DNA from: DAOTWP01 sp034435675
GTDB taxonomy: Bacteria > Chloroflexota > Anaerolineae > Aggregatilineales > Phototrophicaceae
Reading direction: 5' to 3'
DNA: 30,024 nt
Assembly (NCBI GenBank): GCA_034435675.1
Contig: DAOTWP010000259.1
Coordinates: forward strand, 1-30,024
Shown here: piece by piece, positions 1 through 7,587 of the stretch
How the letters are laid out: the number at the start of each line of letters is the position of its first letter
Position numbering within the stretch: the stretch's first letter is position 1
Notes under the pieces: model-generated
Databases searched by the model: none
What the model was told of the DNA's origin: nothing
Seen by the model: the letters and a program-made list of their open reading frames with translations, nothing else
Program-made: the position numbers and the translations under genes

Positions 1-1081
1 GCACCACCGCCTCAAACTCCGTCAGAAGCTGCTCCGGCGTAACGTACAGATGGGCGTCGTCCACCGTGAAACCGCGCACGCGCGTCAGCCCGTGCAGTTC
101 GCCGCTTTGCTCGTAACGGTAGACCGTGCCGAATTCCGCCAGCCGGATCGGCAGATCACGGTAGCTGTGCAGTTCGCTTTTGAAGATCATGCAGTGATGC
201 GGACAGTTCATCGGTTTGAGCAGAAATTTCTCCTCATCCACATCAATCGGCGTGTACTGGCTGGCGCTGTAATAGGGATAATGCCCGCTGGTCTTGTACA
301 ATTCCAGGTTGCCGATATGCGGCGTGACCACCGGCGCATAGCCGTTGTCGATCTGCACCTGCCGCAGCCAGCGTTCCAGATTGTCGCGCAGGATCGCGCC
401 TTTGGGCTTCCACAGCGGCAGCCCCTTGCCAACCAGTTGGCTGATCGTGAACAGCCCCAGCTTTTCGCCCAGCACGCGGTGGTCGCGCTTTTTCGCCTCC
501 TCCAGCAGCTTCAGATACTCCTCAAGCTGTTCTGCTGTCTCCCATGCCGTCCCATAGATGCGCGTCAACTGCTCGCGGTTTTCGTCGCCGCGCCAGTAAG
601 CCCCGGCAGGCGGTTTGAACGTCACACTGATGGCGTCCGGGTTGATTTCTTTGGTGCTGGCGACGTGCGGACCGCGGCACAGGTCTGTGAACGTATCCTG
701 CGTGTAGAGCGTCAGTTTTTAGGCGGGGGCGGCAATCGCATTGCCCATATCGTCCACCCGCCCATTGACCAGATCATTGATCAGCTCGATCTTGTACGGC
801 TGATCCTTGAACAGCGCGCGCCCTTCTTCGGGCGTAATCTCGCGCATGGTGAAGGCGTAATCGCCCCTGATAATCGCCTTCATGCGGTTTTCGACCCAGG
901 CGAGGTCTTCCTCGTTGATCGCACGGGGCAGTTGGAAATCGTAATAGAAACCATCCTCAATGGGCGGACCGATGGCGATCTTTGCTTCAGGAAACCGTTC
1001 CAGCATCGCCTCCGCCATGATGTGCGCGGCAGAGTGACGAATGCGGTAAAGCTGACTCTCTTCGTAGCGTTCGTTAGACAT
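1..1081 (-). CDS. thrS: Threonyl-tRNA synthetase, N-terminal part, with an in-frame TAA
   Basis: Class II aminoacyl-tRNA synthetase that charges tRNA-Thr in the cytoplasm; only the N-terminal ~360 codons are in the window. Translation starts at 1081, with an AGAGAGGA-type ribosome site just upstream. There is no TGS domain: the protein opens directly with the editing domain (RHSAAHIMAEAM, the HxxxH zinc/editing motif) followed by IGPPIEDGFYYDF. Further on come FTDLCRGPHV, MNCPHHCMIF (zinc-binding Cys of the catalytic core) and YRYEQSGELHGLTRVRGFT (motif 2 region). Codon 121 (719-721) is TAA, yet the same frame continues into KLTLYTQDTFTDLCRGPH, so homology resumes with no net frameshift. The stop sits between a run of C and a run of A, so compensating indels or a sequencing error are possible; otherwise this is a pseudogene copy. 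Identification as ThrRS is secure; whether it is functional is not. Confidence 0.93.
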
Positions 1082-1264
1082 GCGTTCCTCTCTGAAATCC
1101 TCAGTGCAATCAGGGTGCAGACCCTGAAGAATGAACTCGTGATTGTGAAAAATGCAGCCAGAGCCTAACTGACGAACAGGCAAAAAACAAGGACACCGCG
1201 CCACAGCAGTGCAGCCTGCAGCGTGTGTCCCTGTCGTCCTGTCCGTTTGGGGGTGTTGTGTGGA

Positions 1265-1714
1265 TTACCCCTCCACCACCAGAACATCCGAAATGACCAC
1301 TGCCGCGACTTCCTGCGTGGCAAGCTTGCCATTACCAGTCGTGCTAGTTCGTGGGGTCGTGCCGTCTTCGGGGTCTTCCGTGATTTGTGTAAAAATGCTG
1401 CCAAAGACTTCCAGCGCGATCAAATTGTCAATCGTGTCTTCGATCACATCGCGGGACAGTTCTTCAACAAAGACATGCGGCACTTCCAGCGCGGCATAAC
1501 GCACCGGCATGGCATCGGGCAGCTGCGAGGTGACAGCAAAACTCAATTCCATCTGGCGCAGCAAATACGGCAGCGTCACAAACATCGCCGTATAGATATT
1601 ACCGTCTTCCATTTGAACCAGCACATCGCAGCAGGTGGTGCTGTCTTCATCATGATGTGGTTCAATCCAGATCTTCTGGGGAATGTAAAGCACCCCAATG
1701 CCGTTTGACGTCAT
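1265..1714 (-). CDS. Hypothetical protein, 149 aa
   Basis: I do not recognise the family. The protein is acidic and soluble, with no signal peptide or membrane segment. It opens with a beta-rich stretch (GIGVLYIPQKIWIEPHHDED) that includes a paired Cys (TTCCDVLVQ), and its C-terminal half is rich in Asp, Glu and Thr. The start at 1714 is supported by AGAAGGAAA at a good distance. It lies upstream of thrS on the same strand with a 183-bp spacer, so it may be cotranscribed, although the spacer could hold its own signals. No alternative frame in the region has comparable composition or a ribosome site. Confidence 0.7.
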   Translation of the reverse strand: MTSNGIGVLYIPQKIWIEPHHDEDSTTCCDVLVQMEDGNIYTAMFVTLPYLLRQMELSFAVTSQLPDAMPVRYAALEVPHVFVEELSRDVIEDTIDNLIALEVFGSIFTQITEDPEDGTTPRTSTTGNGKLATQEVAAVVISDVLVVEG

Positions 1715-2010
1715 GCGCCGGATTTCCTTCTATACAGTACGGTTAACTATTACAAATAAGCACGCATAAAACATGTGCTGCTTGTAAGAAAGCATCTAAG
1801 TAAATTATGCTGTCGAAATCAGCATAGGACAGAATTGGAGCCATTGTCAAGCACCCCGGCACCGGGCAAAACACGGCGCACGTTCAGGCGAAGCGGACGT
1901 AAGATTAGAAAATGGTTTGCAGGCATGGCGCTGCCGCCCGTGCTGGTGTTTCGGCGTGCGGCACTGGCGCTGGGTAGCGATTACGCCTGTGCCGCAGCGC
2001 TGAATGCCCC

Positions 2011-2016
2011 TATAAT
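2011..2016 (+). promoter_or_regulatory. Candidate sigma-70-type -10 box before the YbhN-like gene
   Basis: A perfect TATAAT lies 75 bp before the start at 2091. The only -35 candidate at a 17-bp spacer is the weak TGTGCC at 1988-1993. The 1715-2090 interval separates divergent genes; apart from AT-rich DNA at 1730-1830, which may carry the promoter of the minus-strand gene, I see nothing else in it. Confidence 0.4.
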
Positions 2017-2090
2017 GAGCGTTCTGAAGATCATCTGCACGGCGTCTAGACGCCGCTGGCCACACGGGAACAGGACAGAGCAAAACCCCT

Positions 2091-3059
2091 ATGCGTGAAA
2101 CCTCCTCAAAATCGCTGCGCCCGGTGCTGCCCCGTTGGCTGCAAGTGGCGTTTTTCCTGACGATTTTGGGCTTCTTGCTGGCGGCGCTGGTCAGTGGTTG
2201 GGATCAGGTCGTCACGTTTGACTGGCGCTTGAATCTGCCCGCGCTGGCAGGCGCAATGCTGCTGCTGGTCATTTACATGCTGCTGCACGGCATGCTGTGG
2301 ACCTGGATGGTACGCCGGCTGAGCCTGGCGCTGCCTTACGGGATGGGGGTACGCATCTACCTGTCTTCCCAGTTGGCGAAGTACATCCCCGGCGGCATCT
2401 GGTCGTTTGCCAGTGTGGGGCTTTCGGGTGCGCAGCTTGGCTTGCCCGGCACGCTGCTGCTGCTGATTTACCTCGTCAGCACCCTGCTCGTGCTGGGCGT
2501 CAGCGCGTTGTTTGCTGTGCCAACCCTGCTGGTGCTGTTCGCCGCTGCGCCCGGCGTGAATGTGCTGGTAGGCGTCGTGCTGCTGGCAGGCGTGCTGCTG
2601 CTGCCGCCGTCGCTGCGCTGGTTGATTCGCGCAGTGGTGCGCTGGCGCAAGCTGGATGCCGGTATCGCGGCAGAACGGCTGACCGGCTATCGCGTTATGC
2701 TGCGGTTGCTGCTGGTCTTTGCGGCAATCCACCTGCTGGCATTTGGCGCGTTTTTCCTGTACTTCACATCGCTGGTTGATGTTACCCTGGATCAGGGAAT
2801 TTACGCGGCGATGGCGTGGAGTGGTTCCTGGTTCACCGGGCTGGTCATCCTCATCGTACCGTCGGGCATGGGTGTGCGTGAGGCGACGCTGGTGCTGCTG
2901 CTGGCGCCTATTGTGCCCGCGCCAGTTGCTATCGCGCTGGCGTTTGGCTACCGTCTGTTTACCACGCTGCTCGATTTGCTGGTGCTGGCGGGGCTGCTGG
3001 CGGGAATTGGGCTGGCAGCGCTGCGTTCCCGGATGACCGCCGCCGAAACTGCTGTGTGA
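2091..3059 (+). CDS. YbhN / lysylphosphatidylglycerol-synthase-type integral membrane protein
   Basis: 322-aa polytopic membrane protein with about eight hydrophobic segments spread over the full length and a short cytoplasmic N-terminus. The hallmark SSQLAKYIPGGIWSF around residues 88-102 matches the conserved LAKYxPGGxW signature of the UPF0104/YbhN family, which is also the flippase half of MprF. Later GSWFTGLVILIVPSGMGVREA (about 244-264) matches the second conserved loop, where family members carry PGGxGxRE. Family members are membrane lipid or polyprenol-linked glycan transport/modification proteins. There is no soluble aminoacyl-transferase domain, so it is not full-length MprF. It leads a run of methyltransferase genes on the same strand. 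The exact substrate is unknown. Confidence 0.85.
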   Translation: MRETSSKSLRPVLPRWLQVAFFLTILGFLLAALVSGWDQVVTFDWRLNLPALAGAMLLLVIYMLLHGMLWTWMVRRLSLALPYGMGVRIYLSSQLAKYIPGGIWSFASVGLSGAQLGLPGTLLLLIYLVSTLLVLGVSALFAVPTLLVLFAAAPGVNVLVGVVLLAGVLLLPPSLRWLIRAVVRWRKLDAGIAAERLTGYRVMLRLLLVFAAIHLLAFGAFFLYFTSLVDVTLDQGIYAAMAWSGSWFTGLVILIVPSGMGVREATLVLLLAPIVPAPVAIALAFGYRLFTTLLDLLVLAGLLAGIGLAALRSRMTAAETAV

Positions 3060-3121
3060 TGGTGGCAAAGACGCAGCAGGGTCAACAATTGCGCAGGACA
3101 CCTTTGGAGACAGAATAACAC

Positions 3122-3901
3122 ATGTCAATGAATCTGGACGAACAGCGCCAGTGGTATGAAGAATGGCACAGCGAAGGCAAACACGATTTGCCAGTTGAAG
3201 CCCTGAAGCAGCAGATGCGCCTGGAAACAATTGCCGCCGCGCTCAAGCGGCTGAATTATCGCCGCGCCCTGGTCATTGGCTGTGGCAGCGGCGATGAGCT
3301 GCGCCTGCTGAGCGCTGAGCGTGTCACAGCGTTTGATTTGTCTGCCAACGCAGTACAGCACGCCCGCGCCATGCTGCCTGAAAACCACTATTTGCAGGCA
3401 GATGGCATGCACCTGCCCTTTGCCGCTGGCAGTTTTGATCTGGTGCTGACCAGCGAAGTCATTGAGCATATTCTGGAACCGGAAAAGATGATCGCCGAAA
3501 TTCGGCGCGTGCTGCTGCCGGGCGGCGCGGTGCTGGTGACGACGCCCAACTGGCAGAGCTTTTTTGGGTTGGCACGCTTTGCCGCCGAACGGCTGCTGCG
3601 CCGTCCGGTGACTTCCGATGACCAGCCGGTGGATCACTGGTCTACCCCGCGCTCGCTGGCGCGACTGCTCAGTACAGGTGGATTAGCACCTGTGCTGCGG
3701 CACGGCGCGTGGTATTTCCCACCTACCGGACTGGGCATGAAACGCCTGCCGGACAAACCGATGGCGGGACTCTTCCGGCTGCTGCTGCCGGTTGAGCGTG
3801 GGCTGCGCGTGCTGCTGCCCGGCTGGGGGCATTTGCTGGTGGTGGCGGCACAGCGGGCAGCACCCAGCAGAGCAGGCACTTCAGTAAGCGCTGGTGGCTG
3901 A
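3122..3901 (+). CDS. Class I SAM-dependent methyltransferase (Methyltransf_11 type)
   Basis: 259 aa. Motif I VIGCGSGDE (about 51-59) is the SAM-binding glycine loop; FDLSANAV follows as motif II; LPFAAGSFDLVLTSEVIEHI (about 99-118) is the classic post-I/motif IV region of ubiE/type 11 methyltransferases; VLLPGGAVLVTTPNW is motif VI. The C-terminal third is more variable and hydrophobic (LFRLLLPVERGLRVLLPG), perhaps giving membrane association. The stop codon overlaps the next start by one base (TGATG at 3899-3903), so the two methyltransferases are translationally coupled. The acceptor is unknown; the neighbourhood suggests a glycolipid or polysaccharide. Confidence 0.88.
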   Translation: MSMNLDEQRQWYEEWHSEGKHDLPVEALKQQMRLETIAAALKRLNYRRALVIGCGSGDELRLLSAERVTAFDLSANAVQHARAMLPENHYLQADGMHLPFAAGSFDLVLTSEVIEHILEPEKMIAEIRRVLLPGGAVLVTTPNWQSFFGLARFAAERLLRRPVTSDDQPVDHWSTPRSLARLLSTGGLAPVLRHGAWYFPPTGLGMKRLPDKPMAGLFRLLLPVERGLRVLLPGWGHLLVVAAQRAAPSRAGTSVSAGG

Positions 3902-4716
3902 TGGCAATGTTTGATTCCCGTGACTATTGGGAAACACGCCTGTCGAAGGATTTCAGCTTCAAGGGGGTTGGCTATGCCCGCCTGGGGCTGCGGTATAACC
4001 AGTGGTTGTACCGGCTGCGCGCGCGGCAGTTCCAGCGCAAACTGGCACACCTGCCGCTTAACTTCGCAGATGCGCGGGTGCTCGACATTGGTTCGGGAAC
4101 CGGCTTTTACGTTGAGCAGTGGCGGCAGCAGGGCGTCCGCGCTGTTACCGGCTCTGATTGGACGGATGTCTCCGTGCGTAACCTGCGCGAGACGTATAGG
4201 CAGGAATCGTCGGTACAGATCATCGCGCTCGACATCACTGCTGCGCTGCCTGACACGCTTGACGGAGCAGGTTTTGACATCATCTCAATGTTTGATGTTA
4301 TCTTTCATATTGTGGATGACAGCGCCTACGAGCAGGCAGTGCAGAACATCTATCGCCTGCTGGCTCCGGGAGGCTTATTTATTTTCTCCGATTACTTCCT
4401 GCACCACACAGCTATCGCCCCGCGCCCGCACACCGCATTCCGCAGCCTGAGCCAAACGGAAGCAGTGCTGCGCGACACAGGTTTTGTCGTTCAGCAGCGC
4501 TTTCCGCTCTCATATCTGATGGTCGACCCGCTGGACACACGTCGCAGGCTGTGGCGCTGGCTGTGGTACGGGTTGGCAGGCTGCGCCTCACTGCATGAGG
4601 CAGCCGGGTTTCTGGTTGGCGCGGCGCTCTACCCGCTGGAAGATGCGCTGATCGCCCGCTGCCATGAAAGCCCCGGAACAGAAGTGCTGCTGTGCCAAAA
4701 ACCGCTTACGCCTTGA
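3901..4716 (+). CDS. SAM-dependent methyltransferase
   Basis: 271 aa. Motif I VLDIGSGTGFYVEQW lies at about residues 60-74, TGSDWTDVSVRNLRE follows as motif II, DIISMFDVIFHIVDD is the acidic motif III/IV region, and IYRLLAPGGLFIFSDYF is motif VI. The start at 3901 overlaps the previous stop by one base. Its 3' end overlaps the oppositely oriented gene ending at 4706 by 11 bp, so there is no space for a terminator between the convergent genes. Probably modifies a surface glycan or lipid, inferred only from the neighbourhood. Confidence 0.86.
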   Translation: MAMFDSRDYWETRLSKDFSFKGVGYARLGLRYNQWLYRLRARQFQRKLAHLPLNFADARVLDIGSGTGFYVEQWRQQGVRAVTGSDWTDVSVRNLRETYRQESSVQIIALDITAALPDTLDGAGFDIISMFDVIFHIVDDSAYEQAVQNIYRLLAPGGLFIFSDYFLHHTAIAPRPHTAFRSLSQTEAVLRDTGFVVQQRFPLSYLMVDPLDTRRRLWRWLWYGLAGCASLHEAAGFLVGAALYPLEDALIARCHESPGTEVLLCQKPLTP

Positions 4717-5413
4717 TCGCCCGGATGGACACGCGCCGCTGCGCAAGTTGTCCGACCAGCGGCAGGCGCATAAAGACCTGCTCGAACTGACGCAGCCCCG
4801 GCAGGTAATTGGGCTGAGTCGAGACATGATCAATCCGGTATCCGGCGGCTTGCAGCGGCTTGACCAACTGCGGCACAGTTTTTAGCCCGAAGTGCTGCGG
4901 ATGATAGGAACGCCCGTAAAGCAGTTTGTAGATGTACTCGATAAAGTAGGTTTTATTGGGCGTATAGATGCAGAAGACTCCGCCCGGTTTCAGCACCCGG
5001 TAGACCTCGCGCAGCAGCGTATCGTATTCCTCTGCGTTGATATGCTCGACAAAATCAAGCGCCGTAACCATGTCGAAAGTATTGTCAGAAAAAGGCAGTA
5101 CTTCGCCGCGCGCCTGCACAACTGCTGCATTCTGGGGGTCGCCCTGCTGGGCAATCGTCGCCTGCGCCATGCGCACCGACAGCGGCGAAAAATCGAGCGC
5201 GATGGGGCGGGCAGTGGCGGACATGAGCGCTACCGTCTTGCCAGACCCGGAGCCAATATCCAGCACACGTTTGCCTGCATAGGGTTCAATCAGGCGGCGA
5301 TAATTGCGCATCTGGTCGCGGTAATGCATGGAGGTGCTGCCGTGCGCCTGTGCCTCAAAGTACTTTGGATCGAGATAATCCTCGATTTCGCTGCGCGTGG
5401 GTTGTCGCGTCAT
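4706..5413 (-). CDS. SAM-dependent methyltransferase
   Basis: 235 aa. The N-terminus carries YFEAQAHGSTSMHYRDQMRN; motif I VLDIGSGSGKTVALM lies at about residues 50-64; LPFSDNTFDMVTALDFVEHI is the type 11 core; VYRVLKPGGVFCIYTPNKT is motif VI. The start at 5413 overlaps the stop of the upstream gene (ATGA type, 5410-5413), placing it in one operon with the genes at 5410-6123 and 6132-7358. The C-terminus (LPGLRQFEQVFMRLPLVGQL) resembles type 11 enzymes of polysaccharide clusters. Acceptor unknown. Confidence 0.88.
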   Translation of the reverse strand: MTRQPTRSEIEDYLDPKYFEAQAHGSTSMHYRDQMRNYRRLIEPYAGKRVLDIGSGSGKTVALMSATARPIALDFSPLSVRMAQATIAQQGDPQNAAVVQARGEVLPFSDNTFDMVTALDFVEHINAEEYDTLLREVYRVLKPGGVFCIYTPNKTYFIEYIYKLLYGRSYHPQHFGLKTVPQLVKPLQAAGYRIDHVSTQPNYLPGLRQFEQVFMRLPLVGQLAQRRVSIRAIKA

Positions 5414-6123
5414 GCCTTATTCACCTGACAAAGAAAATCGAACACATAGGTCGCGGGCAGGGGCGCCAGCAGCGCCAGTTTGCGCAGCGCCAGTTTGACT
5501 GTCCCGGCTGCGCCATCGGACCGGCGGAAGGGCTGCTGCAGGAACCAGTTATCGGCAGTCACCGTATGAATGGTCAGCCCGGCGCTGGTGAACAGATTGC
5601 GCCATTCTTCAAGCGTCAGCAGATGTTCGATTACATCCTGCTGTTCGGTGCCGCTGCGCCGCCCCAGCAGCGCCCCTGCACGGTAAACCCAGAATGCCCG
5701 GTTTGGCACGCGCAGAAAGAGTTTGCCACCGGAGCGCGTCACACGGGTAAACTCCGCCAGGGCGCGGCGCATATCCGGGTGATGCTCCAGCGATCCCCAG
5801 CAGGTCAGCACATCGAAATAATCATCTGGATAGGGCAGATTCTCGCCGCTGGCAACCTGTAGGTCCGATTGTGGGCTAACCCGCCTGGCGATAGCCACCG
5901 CTTCGTGCGCAATGTCGATGCCATGCGTTTGATAACCGGCATCCTGCGCGGCTTTCAGAAAGAACCCCTGCCCACAGGCGACATCCAGCAAGCGCCCCTG
6001 CGGCTCGTGGTTGAGCTTGGTCAGGCGCTGCACTGATTCTTCGGGGGGGCGTCCAAAACTTTGTTCCTGCCCGCTGCGATAACGCGCGTTGTACCAGTCG
6101 GCTGCATTCGTCTGATCCGGCAT
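5410..6123 (-). CDS. SAM-dependent methyltransferase
   Basis: About 237 aa from the internal Met at 6123 (MPDQTNAADWYNARY), chosen over the Met at 6153 because it leaves an 8-bp gap after the glycosyltransferase stop, has AAAGG upstream, and gives a typical methyltransferase N-terminus. Motifs: LLDVACGQGFFLKAAQDAG (motif I), GIDIAHEAV (motif II), LPYPDDYFDVLTCWGSLEHH (type 11 core), VTRSGGKLFLRVPNR (motif VI). It is the second of three co-oriented genes, after the GT4 enzyme and before another methyltransferase, suggesting that a glycan is made and then methylated. Confidence 0.87.
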   Translation of the reverse strand: MPDQTNAADWYNARYRSGQEQSFGRPPEESVQRLTKLNHEPQGRLLDVACGQGFFLKAAQDAGYQTHGIDIAHEAVAIARRVSPQSDLQVASGENLPYPDDYFDVLTCWGSLEHHPDMRRALAEFTRVTRSGGKLFLRVPNRAFWVYRAGALLGRRSGTEQQDVIEHLLTLEEWRNLFTSAGLTIHTVTADNWFLQQPFRRSDGAAGTVKLALRKLALLAPLPATYVFDFLCQVNKA

Positions 6124-6131
6124 TGGTGCCT

Positions 6132-7358
6132 TTACTCCACTGCTGCGCGCCACGTGTTGCCCGCCAGCGCGCGCTCAAAAACGGTCAGGGTTTCGCGCGC
6201 AATGGCTGCCCACGAAAAAGGTCCGTTCGCCAACTGATTACCACCGGCAATCACTTTTGCCCGCAAGGTCTCATCCGTCAGCAGGCGATCCAGCCCCTGT
6301 GCCAGATCTGCCGGGTCACCGGGGGTGACGAGCAGCCCGGTCTGTTCGTGCTGAACGATGTCCAGAATGCCGCCGATAGCCGATGCAACCACGGGCGTGC
6401 TGTTTGCCATCGCCTCAATCAGCGGCAGCCCCAGTCCTTCCGTATCCCCGGTATGATCCACGATCGAAGGCATGACCAGCACATCACTTGCCTTAAGATA
6501 CAGGCTCAGTTCTTCGTCCGGCACAAAGCCGATCAATTGTACCTGCGTCTCGATGCCGAACTGGCGGATCTGCGCTTCCAGTTCCTCTTTTTGCGGACCT
6601 TTGCCTGCCAGCAGCAGTTTGTAGGGTTTTTGCTGCCGGGCAAGCTGCGCCAGCGCCTCAATCAGCACGTGATAGCCTTTGCGTTCGACCAGCCGCCCAA
6701 CGGCAAAGAGCAGTTTTTCGCCGCTGCCAATGCCTTTCGCCTGGCGGAATGCGGCGGCATCAAAGCCGGCGGGAGCGATTTTTTCCTGGTTCACGCCCAA
6801 CCAGATCACATGGTGCTGGCGCGGAGTGATGACTTTTTCGACGGTGGTGCCCGTATAGCGGCTGATTGAAATCACTGCGGCACTGCTGCGCACCACCAGA
6901 CGATTAAGCGGGTGCAGCGCCTTCGGGATGAATTCGGCACTGTAGGCATGTGTTACCAGCGGTTTGCGCAGCACCTTGCTGGCGAGCACGGTGGGCAGCG
7001 CGGCAAATGTCCAGTGCGCGTTGTAGATATCGGCGTCCCTGCCGTAGCGCAGTGCCGCGCGCAGAAACGCGGCTTCCAGCGGCGGGAATTGCAGCGCCAG
7101 CCAGCGCCGCTGGCGGATATTGGTCGGGATGCCTGCGCCGTAACACAACCCGTGCGCAGATTTGGGCAGCCAGTAAGAAAAACGATGCACATCGACACCG
7201 GCGTAGTTTTCATGCGCGGCGGTGTCGCGGTCATGGGGCACGACTACCTGTACCTGTGCGCCGGCTTCTACCAGCCCTTTCGCCAACCCCAACACCCACT
7301 GCCCGACAAAGTCGTCTTGGTGGCGCGGGAATGAGGTTGCCAGCATACAAATCTTCAT
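6132..7358 (-). CDS. Glycosyltransferase family 4-type, GT-B fold
   Basis: About 408 aa from the Met at 7358 (MKICMLATSFPRHQDDFVG), the usual N-terminal strand of GT4 enzymes; the 16 codons upstream look non-coding. The N-terminal Rossmann domain has GQWVLGLAKGLVEAGAQVQVV. The C-terminal donor domain has LLFAVGRLVERKGYHVLIEAL, LLLAGKGPQ, and the conserved LVMPSIVDHTGDTEGLGLPLIEAMA (E-x7-E pair) followed by STPVVASAIGGI. It transfers a sugar from a nucleotide sugar to a lipid- or glycan-linked acceptor on the cytoplasmic face. It heads the minus-strand operon with two methyltransferases. The ribosome site is weak. The exact sugar cannot be told. Confidence 0.88.
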   Translation of the reverse strand: MKICMLATSFPRHQDDFVGQWVLGLAKGLVEAGAQVQVVVPHDRDTAAHENYAGVDVHRFSYWLPKSAHGLCYGAGIPTNIRQRRWLALQFPPLEAAFLRAALRYGRDADIYNAHWTFAALPTVLASKVLRKPLVTHAYSAEFIPKALHPLNRLVVRSSAAVISISRYTGTTVEKVITPRQHHVIWLGVNQEKIAPAGFDAAAFRQAKGIGSGEKLLFAVGRLVERKGYHVLIEALAQLARQQKPYKLLLAGKGPQKEELEAQIRQFGIETQVQLIGFVPDEELSLYLKASDVLVMPSIVDHTGDTEGLGLPLIEAMANSTPVVASAIGGILDIVQHEQTGLLVTPGDPADLAQGLDRLLTDETLRAKVIAGGNQLANGPFSWAAIARETLTVFERALAGNTWRAAVE

Positions 7359-7515
7359 GATATCGTCCAGCAATCCTGCGGTTCCAGTCAGGCAACCATC
7401 ATACACGATCCGCAGGGGAGACTACAGGGGCAGCGTGTGCCGCGTTGGGGTGGCGGAGCGCTGCATGGTGTGAGTGCCACCATACGCGCTGGCACGCCCT
7501 TCGCCTTGTGCCGCC

Positions 7516-7544
7516 TTGTGCCCTGCTGCCTTGTCCGTTACAAT
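7516..7544 (+). promoter_or_regulatory. Candidate sigma-70-type promoter
   Basis: TTGTGC at 7516-7521 and TACAAT at 7539-7544 are separated by 17 bp, about 44 bp before the GT-C gene start at 7588. A hairpin GTGCCA/TGGCAC lies further upstream near 7475-7500. The boxes are good but not perfect. Confidence 0.45.
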
Positions 7545-7587
7545 CCTGCGCGTTTTTGCTGCACGCCACAATGCGGAATAAACCCTG

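Noticed and set aside
1082..1264. Possible T-box leader for thrS
   Set aside because: No recognisable T-box core sequence (TGGNACC type) or terminator hairpin on the minus strand.
1775..2098. 107-codon plus-strand frame ahead of the YbhN-like gene
   Set aside because: Low-complexity Arg/Ala composition and no ribosome site; it overlaps the start of the real gene.
2106..3230. Long minus-strand frame, rich in Gln, His and Arg
   Set aside because: Typical shadow of a GC-rich membrane-protein gene; the plus-strand protein has clear motifs.
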